Source: Chromatiales bacterium
GTDB taxonomy: Bacteria > Pseudomonadota > Gammaproteobacteria > Steroidobacterales > GCA-2729495
Length of the DNA: 64,000 nucleotides
NCBI GenBank assembly: GCA_002729875.1
Contig: PBZD01000020.1
Location: 24,254-88,253, forward strand
Direction: 5' to 3'
Positions 41,798 through 51,393 of the stretch are shown piece by piece; the stretch's first letter is position 1; each line of letters starts with the position of its first letter. The notes under the pieces are model-generated. The model ran no database searches, had not been told where the DNA came from, and worked only from the letters and a program-made list of their open reading frames with translations. The position numbers and the translations under genes are program-made.

Positions 41798-43537
41798 TCA
41801 GTTCGTCCGCATCAGGCGAGGACCCTGTAATGAATTCAGCTCAGAGTTAATCATGATCTGGGTCTGGTAACCGACCAGACCATCAATCGTCAGGCGATGC
41901 TGACGTTGAAAATCCCGCACCCGGGTTTCCAGGTTTTGATCAAAGAAATCAGAATCCATCGGCGCTGCCGGCGTGCCCTGTATTTTGGCGAGACTTTGCC
42001 TAAGCCAGCTTATATCGGCGTTGCGCATGCCGGGGGTTAATTGCTTCAGTTTTTGAATCTGTGGCTGCCATAGCAGCAGGTAATCACCAAACCAGTAGTC
42101 ACTGATTTCCATGGAGCTGATGTCATAGACTGAGTCGGCCAGGGTGATTGAAGCAATGCCATCTGTGAGTCCGGTCAGGACAACCTGGTGTTGCAAGCCT
42201 TCATGATCGCGTAGCGTAAGTATGACCGGGCGATTCAAATTTTTTACTTGCGAGAGAGAACCCCGTTGAAACAGGCAATAAAAACCCTCGCTTTGTATCT
42301 GCTGACACGCGTCCGAACTGAAATTCGTGTAGTCGAGATCCCAAAGCTTAAATAATGTCGTCAATGCACTGTCGGTGTCAGTTGCATTACGGTTTATAGC
42401 CAGTACCTCGGTGAGGGCGGCCGTGGATGCAAGTGTGCCAACCGGCGGGTCGGTGGGGGTGACAGCAGGCAGCGTGGTATCGCCTTGCCGGGTGATAGCT
42501 GCCGCCGGCGGGGTTATCGGTGCCGGGAGTTCGGGCGCGGCGGGAAGATCGGGCGTCGGGAGTTCGGGAGCCGGGGGTTCGGGAGCCGGGACCGAACCGG
42601 CCCTGGTTGGCACCATGAAACCGGGCCAGTTTGTCCAGAGCAGTGTAATGACGACAACCAGTACGATTACTGCAGCAATCCCGGCACCAAGCCGTCGCCA
42701 CCGTCGCCAGGGGGATAACAGCTGCGCATCTTTGCCCAGCACTTCGGCAGCGGCCTGTCGTAACAATTGGGGCGAGATTTCTCTGCATTCCATACTAAAA
42801 GCGCCGAGCATGGCGCGATCTGCGATGACGTTAATCATGCGCGGTACGCCCAAAGACAGGCGATATAGTTCTTGTTTTGCAGCCTTGGAAAAAATTGCTC
42901 CGATCGCACCGGCAACCTTCAGACGATGATCGATATAAGTTGCCGTTTCATCACAGGTTAGCGGCTCAAGGTGATAACGACCGGTAATTCGTTGTGCCAG
43001 TTGTCGCATGTCATTTCGCGACAAAATATCCCGAAGTTCCGGTTGGCCAATCAGAATAATCTGTAACAACTTTTGTTTCGTTGTTTCCAGATTGGTCAGC
43101 AAACGTACTTGTTCGAGCACATCAACGCGAAGATTCTGAGCTTCATCTACGATGACTATCGTGCGTCTGCCATGACTGTGATTGCTGAGCAGGTATTCAT
43201 TTAGTGTATTAGTGAGTGTCTTGATGCTGTTGGCGGACTGTGGCAATACAACGCCAAGCTCTTCACTGATAGCGCTAAGAAATTCATTGCGTGAAATCTG
43301 TGGATTGAGTATGACGGCAACATCAGTATTATCCGGTACTTGCTGCAGCAGGCTGCGTACCAGCGTCGTTTTACCCGTGCCGACCTCTCCGGTCAGTTGA
43401 ATGAATCCGCCACTTTCCCGAATACCGTAAATCAGATGGGCGAGCGCTTCGGTGTGACGCTCACTCATGAACAGGTAGCGTGGATCAGGTGTAATCGAGA
43501 ACGGCTTCTCGTTCAGCCCGAAGAAACTGGTATACAT
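41798..43537 (-). CDS. gspA: GspA/ExeA-type ATPase with peptidoglycan-binding domain
   Basis: A 579-residue protein. The cytoplasmic AAA ATPase occupies residues 1-270 (MYTSFFGLNEKPFSITPDPR, Walker A GEVGTGKTT, Walker B TIVIVDEAQNL). A membrane segment follows near 285-305, then a proline-rich repeat linker (PAPELPTPDLPAAPELPAP), a predicted C39-like domain and a C-terminal peptidoglycan-binding motif (RQHRLTIDGLVGYQT). It forms a complex with GspB for secretin insertion. Confidence 0.93.
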   Translation of the reverse strand: MYTSFFGLNEKPFSITPDPRYLFMSERHTEALAHLIYGIRESGGFIQLTGEVGTGKTTLVRSLLQQVPDNTDVAVILNPQISRNEFLSAISEELGVVLPQSANSIKTLTNTLNEYLLSNHSHGRRTIVIVDEAQNLRVDVLEQVRLLTNLETTKQKLLQIILIGQPELRDILSRNDMRQLAQRITGRYHLEPLTCDETATYIDHRLKVAGAIGAIFSKAAKQELYRLSLGVPRMINVIADRAMLGAFSMECREISPQLLRQAAAEVLGKDAQLLSPWRRWRRLGAGIAAVIVLVVVITLLWTNWPGFMVPTRAGSVPAPEPPAPELPTPDLPAAPELPAPITPPAAAITRQGDTTLPAVTPTDPPVGTLASTAALTEVLAINRNATDTDSALTTLFKLWDLDYTNFSSDACQQIQSEGFYCLFQRGSLSQVKNLNRPVILTLRDHEGLQHQVVLTGLTDGIASITLADSVYDISSMEISDYWFGDYLLLWQPQIQKLKQLTPGMRNADISWLRQSLAKIQGTPAAPMDSDFFDQNLETRVRDFQRQHRLTIDGLVGYQTQIMINSELNSLQGPRLMRTN

Positions 43538-43581
43538 CTAGGGTGTCCGATTGGTTTGCGGCATTCTACCAGTCTCAGTAA

Positions 43582-44478
43582 TCAGGTTGTCCGCATAACG
43601 ATAAAATCAGCCAGCCAGCGCAGACCGTCGGTCGGTAAAGCCAGTTTGTCCAGTTCATTCAGTGCCGTCAAGCGCAGTTCTTCCGCACGCGCTTTGGCCT
43701 TTTCAAGCCCTAACAGGGCCGGGTAGGTTATCTTGTTATGGATACTATCAGCGCCCTGTTGCTTGCCTATTTGTTCCGTAGTGCCTTCGATATCGAGAAT
43801 GTCGTCACGGATTTGAAAGGCGAGGCCAGTCGCATCAATAAAGCGTTCCAGGCTATCGATGGTATTGGTATCAGTACCCGGTGGGCAGAGCGCTGCCGAC
43901 AGGACACTGGCGCGTAGCAGGCAGCCTGTTTTGAGGCGATAGATGTGTTCAAGTGTTTCCGGGTCAGGTTGCTGACCTTCAGTTGCTACATCCATTGTCT
44001 GGCCTCCGGTCATACCTTTGGAGCCACACGCCTCGGCGAGTAAGCCGATAAGTTTGGTCTGTGTGAGCGGGTATGGCCGTAATGCTGCCGATTGGGCCAG
44101 GATCTGAAATGCCAGCGGTTGCAGTGCGTCTGCCGCCAGTATCGCAGTGGCTTCATCAAAGGCGCGATGGGTCGTCGGTTGACCGCGCCGTAAATCATCG
44201 TCATCCATCGCCGGCAGATCGTCATGGACGAGAGAAAATGCATGCATCATCTCAATGGCTGCAGCGGGGGCATCAAGTAAATCAGTGGCGACGCCCAGTG
44301 CTTCACCGGTGGCGTACACCAGCAGCGGGCGAATCCGTTTGCCGCCACCCAGCACGGAATAGCGCATGGCCTTGTGTAGCCGGGTCGGTTGTAGCGTGGC
44401 TGCCGGCAGGGTAGTGTCGAGCACCCGCTCAATACGCTGCAGGTATTCAGGATGTCGTTTTTTAAAGCTCATCCGCAT
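43582..44478 (-). CDS. ispA: Farnesyl diphosphate synthase (polyprenyl synthetase)
   Basis: A trans-prenyltransferase of about 298 residues joining IPP to allylic diphosphates. The first aspartate-rich motif is DDLPAMDDDDLRRG, the second is QIRDDILDIEG. The chain-length region before the first motif (IEMMHAFSLVH) is of the FPP-synthase type. ATG 44478 or 44472 is the likely start. Divergent from the mevalonate genes, which supply its substrate. Confidence 0.93.
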   Translation of the reverse strand: MRMSFKKRHPEYLQRIERVLDTTLPAATLQPTRLHKAMRYSVLGGGKRIRPLLVYATGEALGVATDLLDAPAAAIEMMHAFSLVHDDLPAMDDDDLRRGQPTTHRAFDEATAILAADALQPLAFQILAQSAALRPYPLTQTKLIGLLAEACGSKGMTGGQTMDVATEGQQPDPETLEHIYRLKTGCLLRASVLSAALCPPGTDTNTIDSLERFIDATGLAFQIRDDILDIEGTTEQIGKQQGADSIHNKITYPALLGLEKAKARAEELRLTALNELDKLALPTDGLRWLADFIVMRTT

Positions 44479-44624
44479 AGCATAATTTGTCTGCAAGCCG
44501 GGACTATAGGGAAATCCTGATACAGTTTACTTATTTACTGGTGCAAAGTTTCAGGAATTTCAACAATGAGTGAGTATATAAGTAAAATGTTCGCTGTATT
44601 CTGCCTGGAACCCGAGAGAAGAAA

Positions 44625-45611
44625 TTGATGCGTGCATCGGCCATAGCCCATCCAAATGTCGCCCTGATCAAATACTGGGGTAAAAAAGACGCTGCGGACA
44701 ACCTGCCTGCAGTCGGTTCTTTATCGCTGACGCTTGGCGCGCTAAGCACTGAAACAACAGTAGAATTTGATCCGGCGCTGACTCACGATGTGCTGGTATT
44801 AAATGGTCATGAGCAACCGCTTGAGCAGGGGCGCCTGACAGCGTGTATGGACGCGTTTCGTGCCTTTGCCGGTTGTGATGAATTTGCAGCAGTGACAACA
44901 GTTAATGATTTTCCGACCGGTGCCGGGCTGGCGTCGTCTGCATCCGGTTATGCGGCCCTTGTTACCGCCGCTTCTGCTGCGCTGGGCATGGATCATAGAG
45001 AATCCGGGTTATCACCCGGTACTGACCTGGCCGATATTGCGCGCATTGGTTCCGGGTCTGCTCCACGTTCGTTATTTGGCGGTATCGCATTGCTCAGTAT
45101 CGAGGAACGCGGCACAAATTGTCGTCAGTTGGCAACTCCAGCCGAATGGCCGTTATCGGTTGTTGTTGCTGTGACGACAGAAGATAAGAAAAAAATAACC
45201 TCACGTGACGGCATGGCACAAAGTCGCCTGACTTCTCCTTTCTATGCAGCATGGATTCACGACCATGCTGATGACCTCAATGCTGGTATCCGTTGTGTCG
45301 AGGCGCGTGACTTTTTCGCCCTGGCGGCATTGGCTGAGCATAATTGCCTGAAAATGCATTCGGTGATGATGACGACGCAGCCTGCTTTACTGTATTGGTC
45401 TCCGGTGACGCTCGCCTGTATGCATAAGGTCATGTCATTGCGTGCTGATGGAGTTCCGGTATTTTTTACCGTCGATGCCGGGCCACAACTCAAGGCGGTT
45501 TGTTTGCCTGATGCACTAGCTAATGTTACAGCTGCGCTGCATGATGTTCCTGGTGTGTTGCGTATTATCGCAGGTGAACTTGGGGGGGGTGCCAGTGTTG
45601 TCAGGCGATAA
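44625..45611 (+). CDS. mvaD: Diphosphomevalonate decarboxylase
   Basis: A 328-residue GHMP-superfamily enzyme producing IPP from mevalonate 5-diphosphate. The N-terminal IAHPNVALIKYWGKKD is diagnostic. The phosphate loop is TGAGLASSASGYAAL, and the catalytic Asp region is KKKITSRDGM. The FTVDAGPQLKAVCL strand is typical. The gene starts 21 bases before the next mevalonate gene. Confidence 0.94.
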   Translation: MMRASAIAHPNVALIKYWGKKDAADNLPAVGSLSLTLGALSTETTVEFDPALTHDVLVLNGHEQPLEQGRLTACMDAFRAFAGCDEFAAVTTVNDFPTGAGLASSASGYAALVTAASAALGMDHRESGLSPGTDLADIARIGSGSAPRSLFGGIALLSIEERGTNCRQLATPAEWPLSVVVAVTTEDKKKITSRDGMAQSRLTSPFYAAWIHDHADDLNAGIRCVEARDFFALAALAEHNCLKMHSVMMTTQPALLYWSPVTLACMHKVMSLRADGVPVFFTVDAGPQLKAVCLPDALANVTAALHDVPGVLRIIAGELGGGASVVRR

Positions 45612-45632
45612 ATATCGACGCCGCACATTGTA

Positions 45633-46676
45633 ATGGCTGAGGCATCAGCGCCGGGGAAAATCATGCTTGTCGGTGAATATGCCGTACTGGAGGGTGCGCC
45701 CGCAATTGTTGCAGCTATCAATGTACGGGCCCGGGCACAGGTTGTTGCGATTTCGGGTCCGGAGAGCGTTTTTTTCGATGCATTGAGTGGTCGTGCCTAT
45801 TATTTTGTCATTGACGGCAGCACCGGGTTGCGCTGGGTTGGTGATCATCCTGAAGCCAACGGCACGATTCTGGAGGCAGTCATCGCTTCCTGCTGTGAAC
45901 ATTCGGCACTGTTTGTCGATGGTCCATCATTTCGCATCAGTATGCACACGGATGAATTTTTTACTAACGGGGGTGGTCACCGGGTAAAACTCGGCGTTGG
46001 ATCAAGTGCGGCAGCGCTGGTCGCCTTTGTGGGGGCTCTCATGGCGGAGCTGAACCTTGCGCCCACAGCTGAAGAACTGCTTGCTGTTTGTCATGCGGCA
46101 CATCGCCGCTTTCAGGGTGGCATTGGCAGTGGCGCTGATATCGCCACCGCTTTATACGGTGGGGTTGTTGTCGTGCGGAGTACAACGGCACCGGAAACCA
46201 TTAGTGCAGCAGCTTGTGCCTGGCCGGATAATTTGTTGGCCATGCCGATCTGGAGTGGTGTCAGTGCATCAACGCCAGAATTATTGACACGTTTTAATGC
46301 CTTTAAAGCAGCAAGCCCGGATCAGCATCATCACCATCTTCGCCGTTTGAAGACATTATCCGAGCAGGCCTGTACAGTCTGGTCGGAACAGTCAATCAGC
46401 GATATTCTGGATACGCTGACAAGTTACGATGAAGCGCTGTGCAGCTTCGATGCTGAGGCTGGAATTGGCATTTGCATCGAGCCACATGCCCGGATTCGGC
46501 AACTGGTTGAAAAGCATGGAGCGGTTTACAAGACATCCGGAGCGGGTGGCGGTGATTTTGGCCTTGCGCTGTCAGACTCAAACAAGGCGCTGGATGCGAT
46601 ACGAACCGACTGTCTTGAGGCTGGGTTCGAGGTGCTGGACAGAATATTTGCGGTCGAGGGCCTTACGGTGTCTTGA
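45633..46676 (+). CDS. Phosphomevalonate kinase (GHMP kinase)
   Basis: A 347-residue GHMP kinase. ASAPGKIMLVGEYAVLEG is the N-terminal motif, LGVGSSAAALVA the ATP loop, and the TSGAGGGDFGLAL near the C terminus the third GHMP motif. The GSGADIATALYGG segment is of the phosphomevalonate kinase type rather than the mevalonate kinase type. It shares an operon with mvaD. A mevalonate kinase function cannot be excluded. Confidence 0.85.
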   Translation: MAEASAPGKIMLVGEYAVLEGAPAIVAAINVRARAQVVAISGPESVFFDALSGRAYYFVIDGSTGLRWVGDHPEANGTILEAVIASCCEHSALFVDGPSFRISMHTDEFFTNGGGHRVKLGVGSSAAALVAFVGALMAELNLAPTAEELLAVCHAAHRRFQGGIGSGADIATALYGGVVVVRSTTAPETISAAACAWPDNLLAMPIWSGVSASTPELLTRFNAFKAASPDQHHHHLRRLKTLSEQACTVWSEQSISDILDTLTSYDEALCSFDAEAGIGICIEPHARIRQLVEKHGAVYKTSGAGGGDFGLALSDSNKALDAIRTDCLEAGFEVLDRIFAVEGLTVS

Positions 46677-46691
46677 AGCGGTTTGAATTCG

Positions 46692-48158
46692 TTACTGGAT
46701 ATACAGATAGTATTCAATGCCTGCGTCCTGAAAAGCTGCATTGCGTTCAGAGCCAACCCGGTCGATGATAAACTCGGCCTTTGGCGAATAACTCAGTTCA
46801 CTCGGCGCCGAACTCTCGTGCAGAGCAAGGTACTGGTCATGTGACAGGTCGATGCAGGGTTCCATCACTGCATCAAAATTGATTTTCGATACGGCATGTT
46901 GCCACCCCGCTACGACATGCATCGGAATCGCATCCGCTGCATCACCGCTGCCATAGCCGATCAACAGGATTTCCTGGTCGGCGAGCTCAATGTTCTGTGC
47001 GTGCGCGTCTTCAAGGCCGGCAGCCAGCCAGGCTGGTAATGCAGCGGTATAAAGGTTACCGAGTTCGAGTATCCGATTTGCACCAAGCGAAATTTTTGCG
47101 CGGATGTCGCGGGCAAAAGTTTCCATGTGCCTGCTGGCGCGCAATGCTTTTTGACAGAGGGGAAAGACTTCCTCGCTGATTCGTTCAGGGACTGTAAAAT
47201 TAACGAAATTCGGTGCCGAGTTGATTTCCTGCAGAAGCACTTCGGGTGAAACATCGGCTACTGTGCAGATTTCCACCAGTTGTTGGTGATCAGAATCGTC
47301 ACCCGTTGCCAGTGCAAACAAATAGGCCATGCTGAGGCCGGTTTCGGGCATGCGCTGGTATGGACGATGCATGAAGATAGCTGCGGGAGAACGCAGGTGA
47401 TCGATAGGTTTGCCGCCACGCTTACGGCTCATGTCTGCGAGAGCCTGCTGCATCTCATCGACATAACAGTTGGTCGAGTACTTCCCGTTGAAGACCGGGA
47501 TCTCGACAAATTCGGGGCTGGCCTCGGTGCCGTTACGGTTGATCAGGGGCTTGCGAAAATCAACGCTACGATACTCTGAAGCCGTGCCGGCTTGCTGCAG
47601 GTCGATTGTTGCAATGCTCGGATTGCAGTTCAGCAGCATTGCCGTAGCGCCTGCGCCCTGAGTTGGCTCACCGCTGCTGCCGCGCTCATACAGGGCCTTG
47701 TCAGCGCATACGATGATTGCGAGTGAGTCCCTGCCATCGGTGCTGAGGAACCGCAAGGCGTTTTTCAGGCCATAGATACCGCCGAGACAGGCATGTTTGA
47801 ACTCCGGTACCTCGCAGTTACGTGACAACGGCGGCAGCCCCAGTCCCTTAAGCGCAGTATCAACCATGCCCTTGACGATAATCGCACCGGCCGAGTTATC
47901 GGTACTTGATTCAGTGCCGAGTCCCAGGTAACCCACCCTGCCGGGATCGATATCATTTTGCTGGATAAGTCGGAGTACCGCATTGGCGGCCATCGTGTAT
48001 ATGCTCTGACGGGGGCCGAGCAGACGAAATCCGGTGCCGACGACCTGGCTGATCTTGTTCCAGTCTGCTCCGGTCCATTCGCACCAGCGCTGCAAGTCCA
48101 CCCGGTAGGGTGGCAGGTAGAGCGCAATACCGCTGAGGCCTGTTGTGATTGTCGTCAT
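46692..48158 (-). CDS. Hydroxymethylglutaryl-CoA synthase
   Basis: A 488-residue thiolase-superfamily enzyme condensing acetyl-CoA and acetoacetyl-CoA to HMG-CoA, the first committed step of the mevalonate route. The nucleophilic Cys is in EFKHACLGGIYGL, and the HRPYQRMPETG segment carries the catalytic His. The acid region near the N terminus (LGLGTESSTDNSAG) is typical. ATG 48158 is the preferred start. Convergent with the phosphomevalonate kinase gene, 15 bases apart. Confidence 0.9.
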   Translation of the reverse strand: MTTITTGLSGIALYLPPYRVDLQRWCEWTGADWNKISQVVGTGFRLLGPRQSIYTMAANAVLRLIQQNDIDPGRVGYLGLGTESSTDNSAGAIIVKGMVDTALKGLGLPPLSRNCEVPEFKHACLGGIYGLKNALRFLSTDGRDSLAIIVCADKALYERGSSGEPTQGAGATAMLLNCNPSIATIDLQQAGTASEYRSVDFRKPLINRNGTEASPEFVEIPVFNGKYSTNCYVDEMQQALADMSRKRGGKPIDHLRSPAAIFMHRPYQRMPETGLSMAYLFALATGDDSDHQQLVEICTVADVSPEVLLQEINSAPNFVNFTVPERISEEVFPLCQKALRASRHMETFARDIRAKISLGANRILELGNLYTAALPAWLAAGLEDAHAQNIELADQEILLIGYGSGDAADAIPMHVVAGWQHAVSKINFDAVMEPCIDLSHDQYLALHESSAPSELSYSPKAEFIIDRVGSERNAAFQDAGIEYYLYIQ

Positions 48159-48243
48159 ATAGCGTATTTCAGAATGGCTTACCAATTCCTGACCATAACT
48201 GATGGTCGGGGCTTGATGACCTGAATCAAGGCAGGTCCAATGT

Positions 48244-48723
48244 CTATTCTACCGTTATTGTGACGATATCCGACATTATGGGTGGTTCATGCGGTATATG
48301 GCTGCCGTCACCGAGTACGAGCTGCATTGTGTGCTGGCCTGCTTCGAGCTCGATTGTCGTTTCTGTCTGTCCCTTGCCGAAGTGCAGGTGGCCTGCATCG
48401 CTTGGGATCGGCTGGTCAGGATTCTCGAGTCCGCTATCGACCAGCAAATGATGGTGGCCCGAATTGTCAGCGAACTGGCCGGCTGGAGTCACCGTCATCC
48501 CGCTGATGCCGAATTTGACGGTGGCCGGCGAACTGATGGTCGAGCCGTTGATCGGACTGATAATGAATACAGTCGCTCCCGGCGCTGAGCTTGAGCGTGC
48601 TACGGTGTTGGACGCTGAATCGTTATTTGCAGTAGAGTTACCCGGGCTCGAATCACCGCCGCCACAGCCGGTCAACAACAAGAATAGTATGGAAATCAGG
48701 ATACTTGTGGGTCGGGCTGTCAT
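48244..48723 (-). CDS. DUF4399 lipoprotein
   Basis: A 159-residue predicted lipoprotein (lipobox LTGC) with a Ser/Asn-rich linker and one DUF4399 domain: ISPINGSTISSPATVKFG, SGHHHLLVDSG, DAGHLHFGKGQTE and MQLVLGDGSHIPHEPP. The many histidines suggest metal binding, but the function is unknown. It lies 85 bases upstream of the HMG-CoA synthase gene on the same strand. Confidence 0.88.
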   Translation of the reverse strand: MTARPTSILISILFLLLTGCGGGDSSPGNSTANNDSASNTVARSSSAPGATVFIISPINGSTISSPATVKFGISGMTVTPAGQFADNSGHHHLLVDSGLENPDQPIPSDAGHLHFGKGQTETTIELEAGQHTMQLVLGDGSHIPHEPPIMSDIVTITVE

Positions 48724-48825
48724 TTCTTGTTCTCCATTGGGGTACAGTCTGGAAGCTTAACCGACCCTGCACGGAGTGGCATGAACCAGCGGTTCCACCA
48801 GCCCACGTTCCAAAGTCCCGCCGGT

Positions 48826-51276
48826 TCAGGTGGCACGGGCGCTCAGTTCCTCGGCAGCAAAATCATCGACTTCAATCAGTGCCATGATCTGTTCATCAAG
48901 GGCCTTGAGTTGTGTGGCTTCATCAGCGGTCAGAACTCCCTCGCTTTCAGCCTGTTTGATCAGCTCAAATGGATCATCGGCCTTAATGACCCCGGCACGC
49001 CGGGCATCGCGAACCTTGTTTTCGAGTGGTGTCGCAGCTTCGGTGGCCTCAAGCGCCTCCTGCAACAGGCCGATCGGGTTGCCCGGCTCGGCCGTCGAAT
49101 AAATGCCGGCACACAGTCGCTCGCGTGATTCTGTCGGGTAGGTGATGAGGTCGACAATTTTCTGTGACAGGCTATCGGCCGGGGCTGAGTACATGCGCCC
49201 GCGAGGAAAAATCAGTATCCGCAGGCCGGCCGCGATGAAACGATTCGGAAAATTGCGCAGAAAGCCATGTAGCTGTTCCTGCGCCTGGTACATCAGGCTG
49301 CGGCAGGCCCATTCGACCAGCGGCAGATCCTCTTCAGGGCACCCCTGATTTTCGTAATGTTTCAGTACCATGCTGGCCATGTACATGGAGCTGAATACGT
49401 CGCCGAGTCGCGCTGACAGGCTTTCACGACGTTTCAGTTCTCCGCCCAGATGCAGCATGGCGATGTCGGATGCCAGCGCGAACGCAGCGCTGTATCGGTT
49501 GATGTGCTGATAGTAGCGTGCCAGCGATCCGGATTGTGGTGTCAGACTGAGCTTTGCGTGGGTCAGGGCAAGTACGAACGAGCGTGCCGCATTACTGAAG
49601 GCATAGCCAATGTGCCCGAATAAAGCCTGATCGAAATCAGTCAGTCCCTGTTCGAGGTTTTCATTGCCGGCGGCTTCCATTTCTTTAAGAACGAATGGAT
49701 GGCAGCGAATTGCCCCCTGACCATAAATGATGAGGCTACGGGTCAGAATATTTGCGCCCTCAACCGTGATTGCGATCGGGACTGCCTGATAGGCCCGGCC
49801 GAGATAATTTTTCGGACCGAGGATGATGCCCTTGCCGCCCTGCACGTCCATCGCATCGTTGGCGATCATTCGGCCGATCTCGGTGCAGTGATACTTCAGT
49901 ATCGCTGAAGGTACGGCAGGTTTCTCACCGCGACCGATGGCGGCACACGTCACCGAGACAGCTGCAGTAATCATATAAGTACGTGCAGCCATACGTGCGA
50001 GTACTTCGCTGACCCCTTCAAAGCGGCAAAGCGGTAAATTAAATTGTTTGCGGATGCGAGTATAGGCTCCCGAACCGTAGACTCCGGCACGCGCGCCGCC
50101 GCTCGCATTGGCCGGCAGAACGATGGAACGCCCGGCAGCAAGTTGCTCGACAAGCATGCGCCAGCCCTGACCGGCCCGCTCCGGACCGCCAATGATGCTG
50201 TCCAGTGGGACGAAAACATCCTTGCCGCGGGTAGGTCCGTTCTGGAACGGTGTATTAAGCGGGAAATGCCGGCGGCCGATTTCCACACCTTCAGTATCGG
50301 TTGGAATCAGTGCGGCGGTGATGCCGTATTCATCCTTATCACCGATCAGGTGTTCGGGGTCATACAGTTTGAATGCCAGGCCGAGCAGAGTTGCAATCGG
50401 TGCCAGCGTTATGTACCGCTTGTTCCAGTTCAGCCGGATGCCGATTATCTCTTCGCCGTTGTAGGTGCCTTTGCAGACGATACCGGTGTCGGGGATCGCT
50501 GACGCATCGGACCCGGCGCGTGGACCGGTTAGCGCAAAGCATGGAATTTCTTCGCCACTGGCAAGACCCGGCAGGTATCGGTCCTGCTGTTCCTTGGTAC
50601 CATAGTGCAGTAGCAGTTCGGCCGGACCGAGGGAGTTCGGTACACCGACCGTCGAAGCAATGACCACACTGCGACTGGCCAGCTTGGCCAGTACCGAAGC
50701 GACGGCAAATGGTGAAAACTCAAGTCCGCCGTAGTCCTTTGTTATGATCATTGCGAAGAACCGGTGTTCCTTGATAAAAGCCCAAACTTCGGGGGGGATG
50801 TCAGCCAGTTCGTGCGTGATTTGCCAGTCATCACTGATCCGGCACAGTTCCTCGGTCGGACCATCAATGAATGCCTGTTCTTCCGCAGTCAGTTTGGGGG
50901 CCGCTAGCGCGGTAAGTACGCTCCAGTCCGGCTGACCGCTAAATAGTTCGCCATCCCACCAGACAGTGCCGGCTTCGAGTGCTTCGCGTTCGGTATCTGA
51001 AATCGGCGGCAGTATCTGGCGATAGATACTGAGTAGTGGGGCAGAGATTCTGTCGCGCCGAAAATCCGGCAGATTAACCATGATGAGACCGGCATAACCA
51101 AGCCACAGCAGCAGCATCCACAGCCAGTGCCCGGTGCCGAAAAGGCTGTAAGCCAGTAGCGAGAAGCCGAGTACGATTGTTGACGTGGTCAGGTCGACGC
51201 GCCGGTAGGCGAGTGCCAGCACAACCACCAGAAATGCAGCAAACCAGAGCAGAGCAAGCAGAGTTGTAGCTAACAT
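48826..51276 (-). CDS. fadE: Acyl-CoA dehydrogenase FadE
   Basis: An 816-residue acyl-CoA dehydrogenase, the first step of fatty-acid beta-oxidation. The N terminus has two hydrophobic segments that would anchor it in the inner membrane. The core shows CFALTGPRAGSDA (flavin and substrate binding), a middle beta domain, and QGGKGIILGPKNYLGR in the C-terminal helical domain, as in the long FadE form. The C terminus carries a charged extension (EVDDFAAEELSARAT). Length matches Escherichia FadE (814). Confidence 0.95.
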   Translation of the reverse strand: MLATTLLALLWFAAFLVVVLALAYRRVDLTTSTIVLGFSLLAYSLFGTGHWLWMLLLWLGYAGLIMVNLPDFRRDRISAPLLSIYRQILPPISDTEREALEAGTVWWDGELFSGQPDWSVLTALAAPKLTAEEQAFIDGPTEELCRISDDWQITHELADIPPEVWAFIKEHRFFAMIITKDYGGLEFSPFAVASVLAKLASRSVVIASTVGVPNSLGPAELLLHYGTKEQQDRYLPGLASGEEIPCFALTGPRAGSDASAIPDTGIVCKGTYNGEEIIGIRLNWNKRYITLAPIATLLGLAFKLYDPEHLIGDKDEYGITAALIPTDTEGVEIGRRHFPLNTPFQNGPTRGKDVFVPLDSIIGGPERAGQGWRMLVEQLAAGRSIVLPANASGGARAGVYGSGAYTRIRKQFNLPLCRFEGVSEVLARMAARTYMITAAVSVTCAAIGRGEKPAVPSAILKYHCTEIGRMIANDAMDVQGGKGIILGPKNYLGRAYQAVPIAITVEGANILTRSLIIYGQGAIRCHPFVLKEMEAAGNENLEQGLTDFDQALFGHIGYAFSNAARSFVLALTHAKLSLTPQSGSLARYYQHINRYSAAFALASDIAMLHLGGELKRRESLSARLGDVFSSMYMASMVLKHYENQGCPEEDLPLVEWACRSLMYQAQEQLHGFLRNFPNRFIAAGLRILIFPRGRMYSAPADSLSQKIVDLITYPTESRERLCAGIYSTAEPGNPIGLLQEALEATEAATPLENKVRDARRAGVIKADDPFELIKQAESEGVLTADEATQLKALDEQIMALIEVDDFAAEELSARAT

Positions 51277-51331
51277 AGTGATATCCGGTTAAAGCTTGTT
51301 TATCCCAATATAAAGAAAAACAGGAAGGAAA

Positions 51332-51387
51332 ACGGGGTCAGGCTGCAATTTCATCCCTGAGCAACTAAAACAGAGTCCCTGACCCGT
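51332..51387 (-). terminator. Long inverted repeat downstream of mdh
   Basis: ACGGGGTCAGG (51332-51342) pairs with CCCTGACCCGT (51377-51387), one bulged base aside, with a loop of 34 bases. On the minus strand it is followed by TTTTCCTT, as a factor-independent terminator would be; on the plus strand by ATTTTTCT. It also has the look of a dispersed REP-type palindrome seen in many proteobacteria. It sits directly after the mdh stop. Confidence 0.55.
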
Positions 51388-51393
51388 ATTTTT

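Noticed and set aside
42375..42929. 184-codon plus-strand frame with Gly/Ser-rich repeats opposite gspA
   Set aside because: The repeats are the reverse reading of the proline-rich linker of GspA, not a separate repeat protein.
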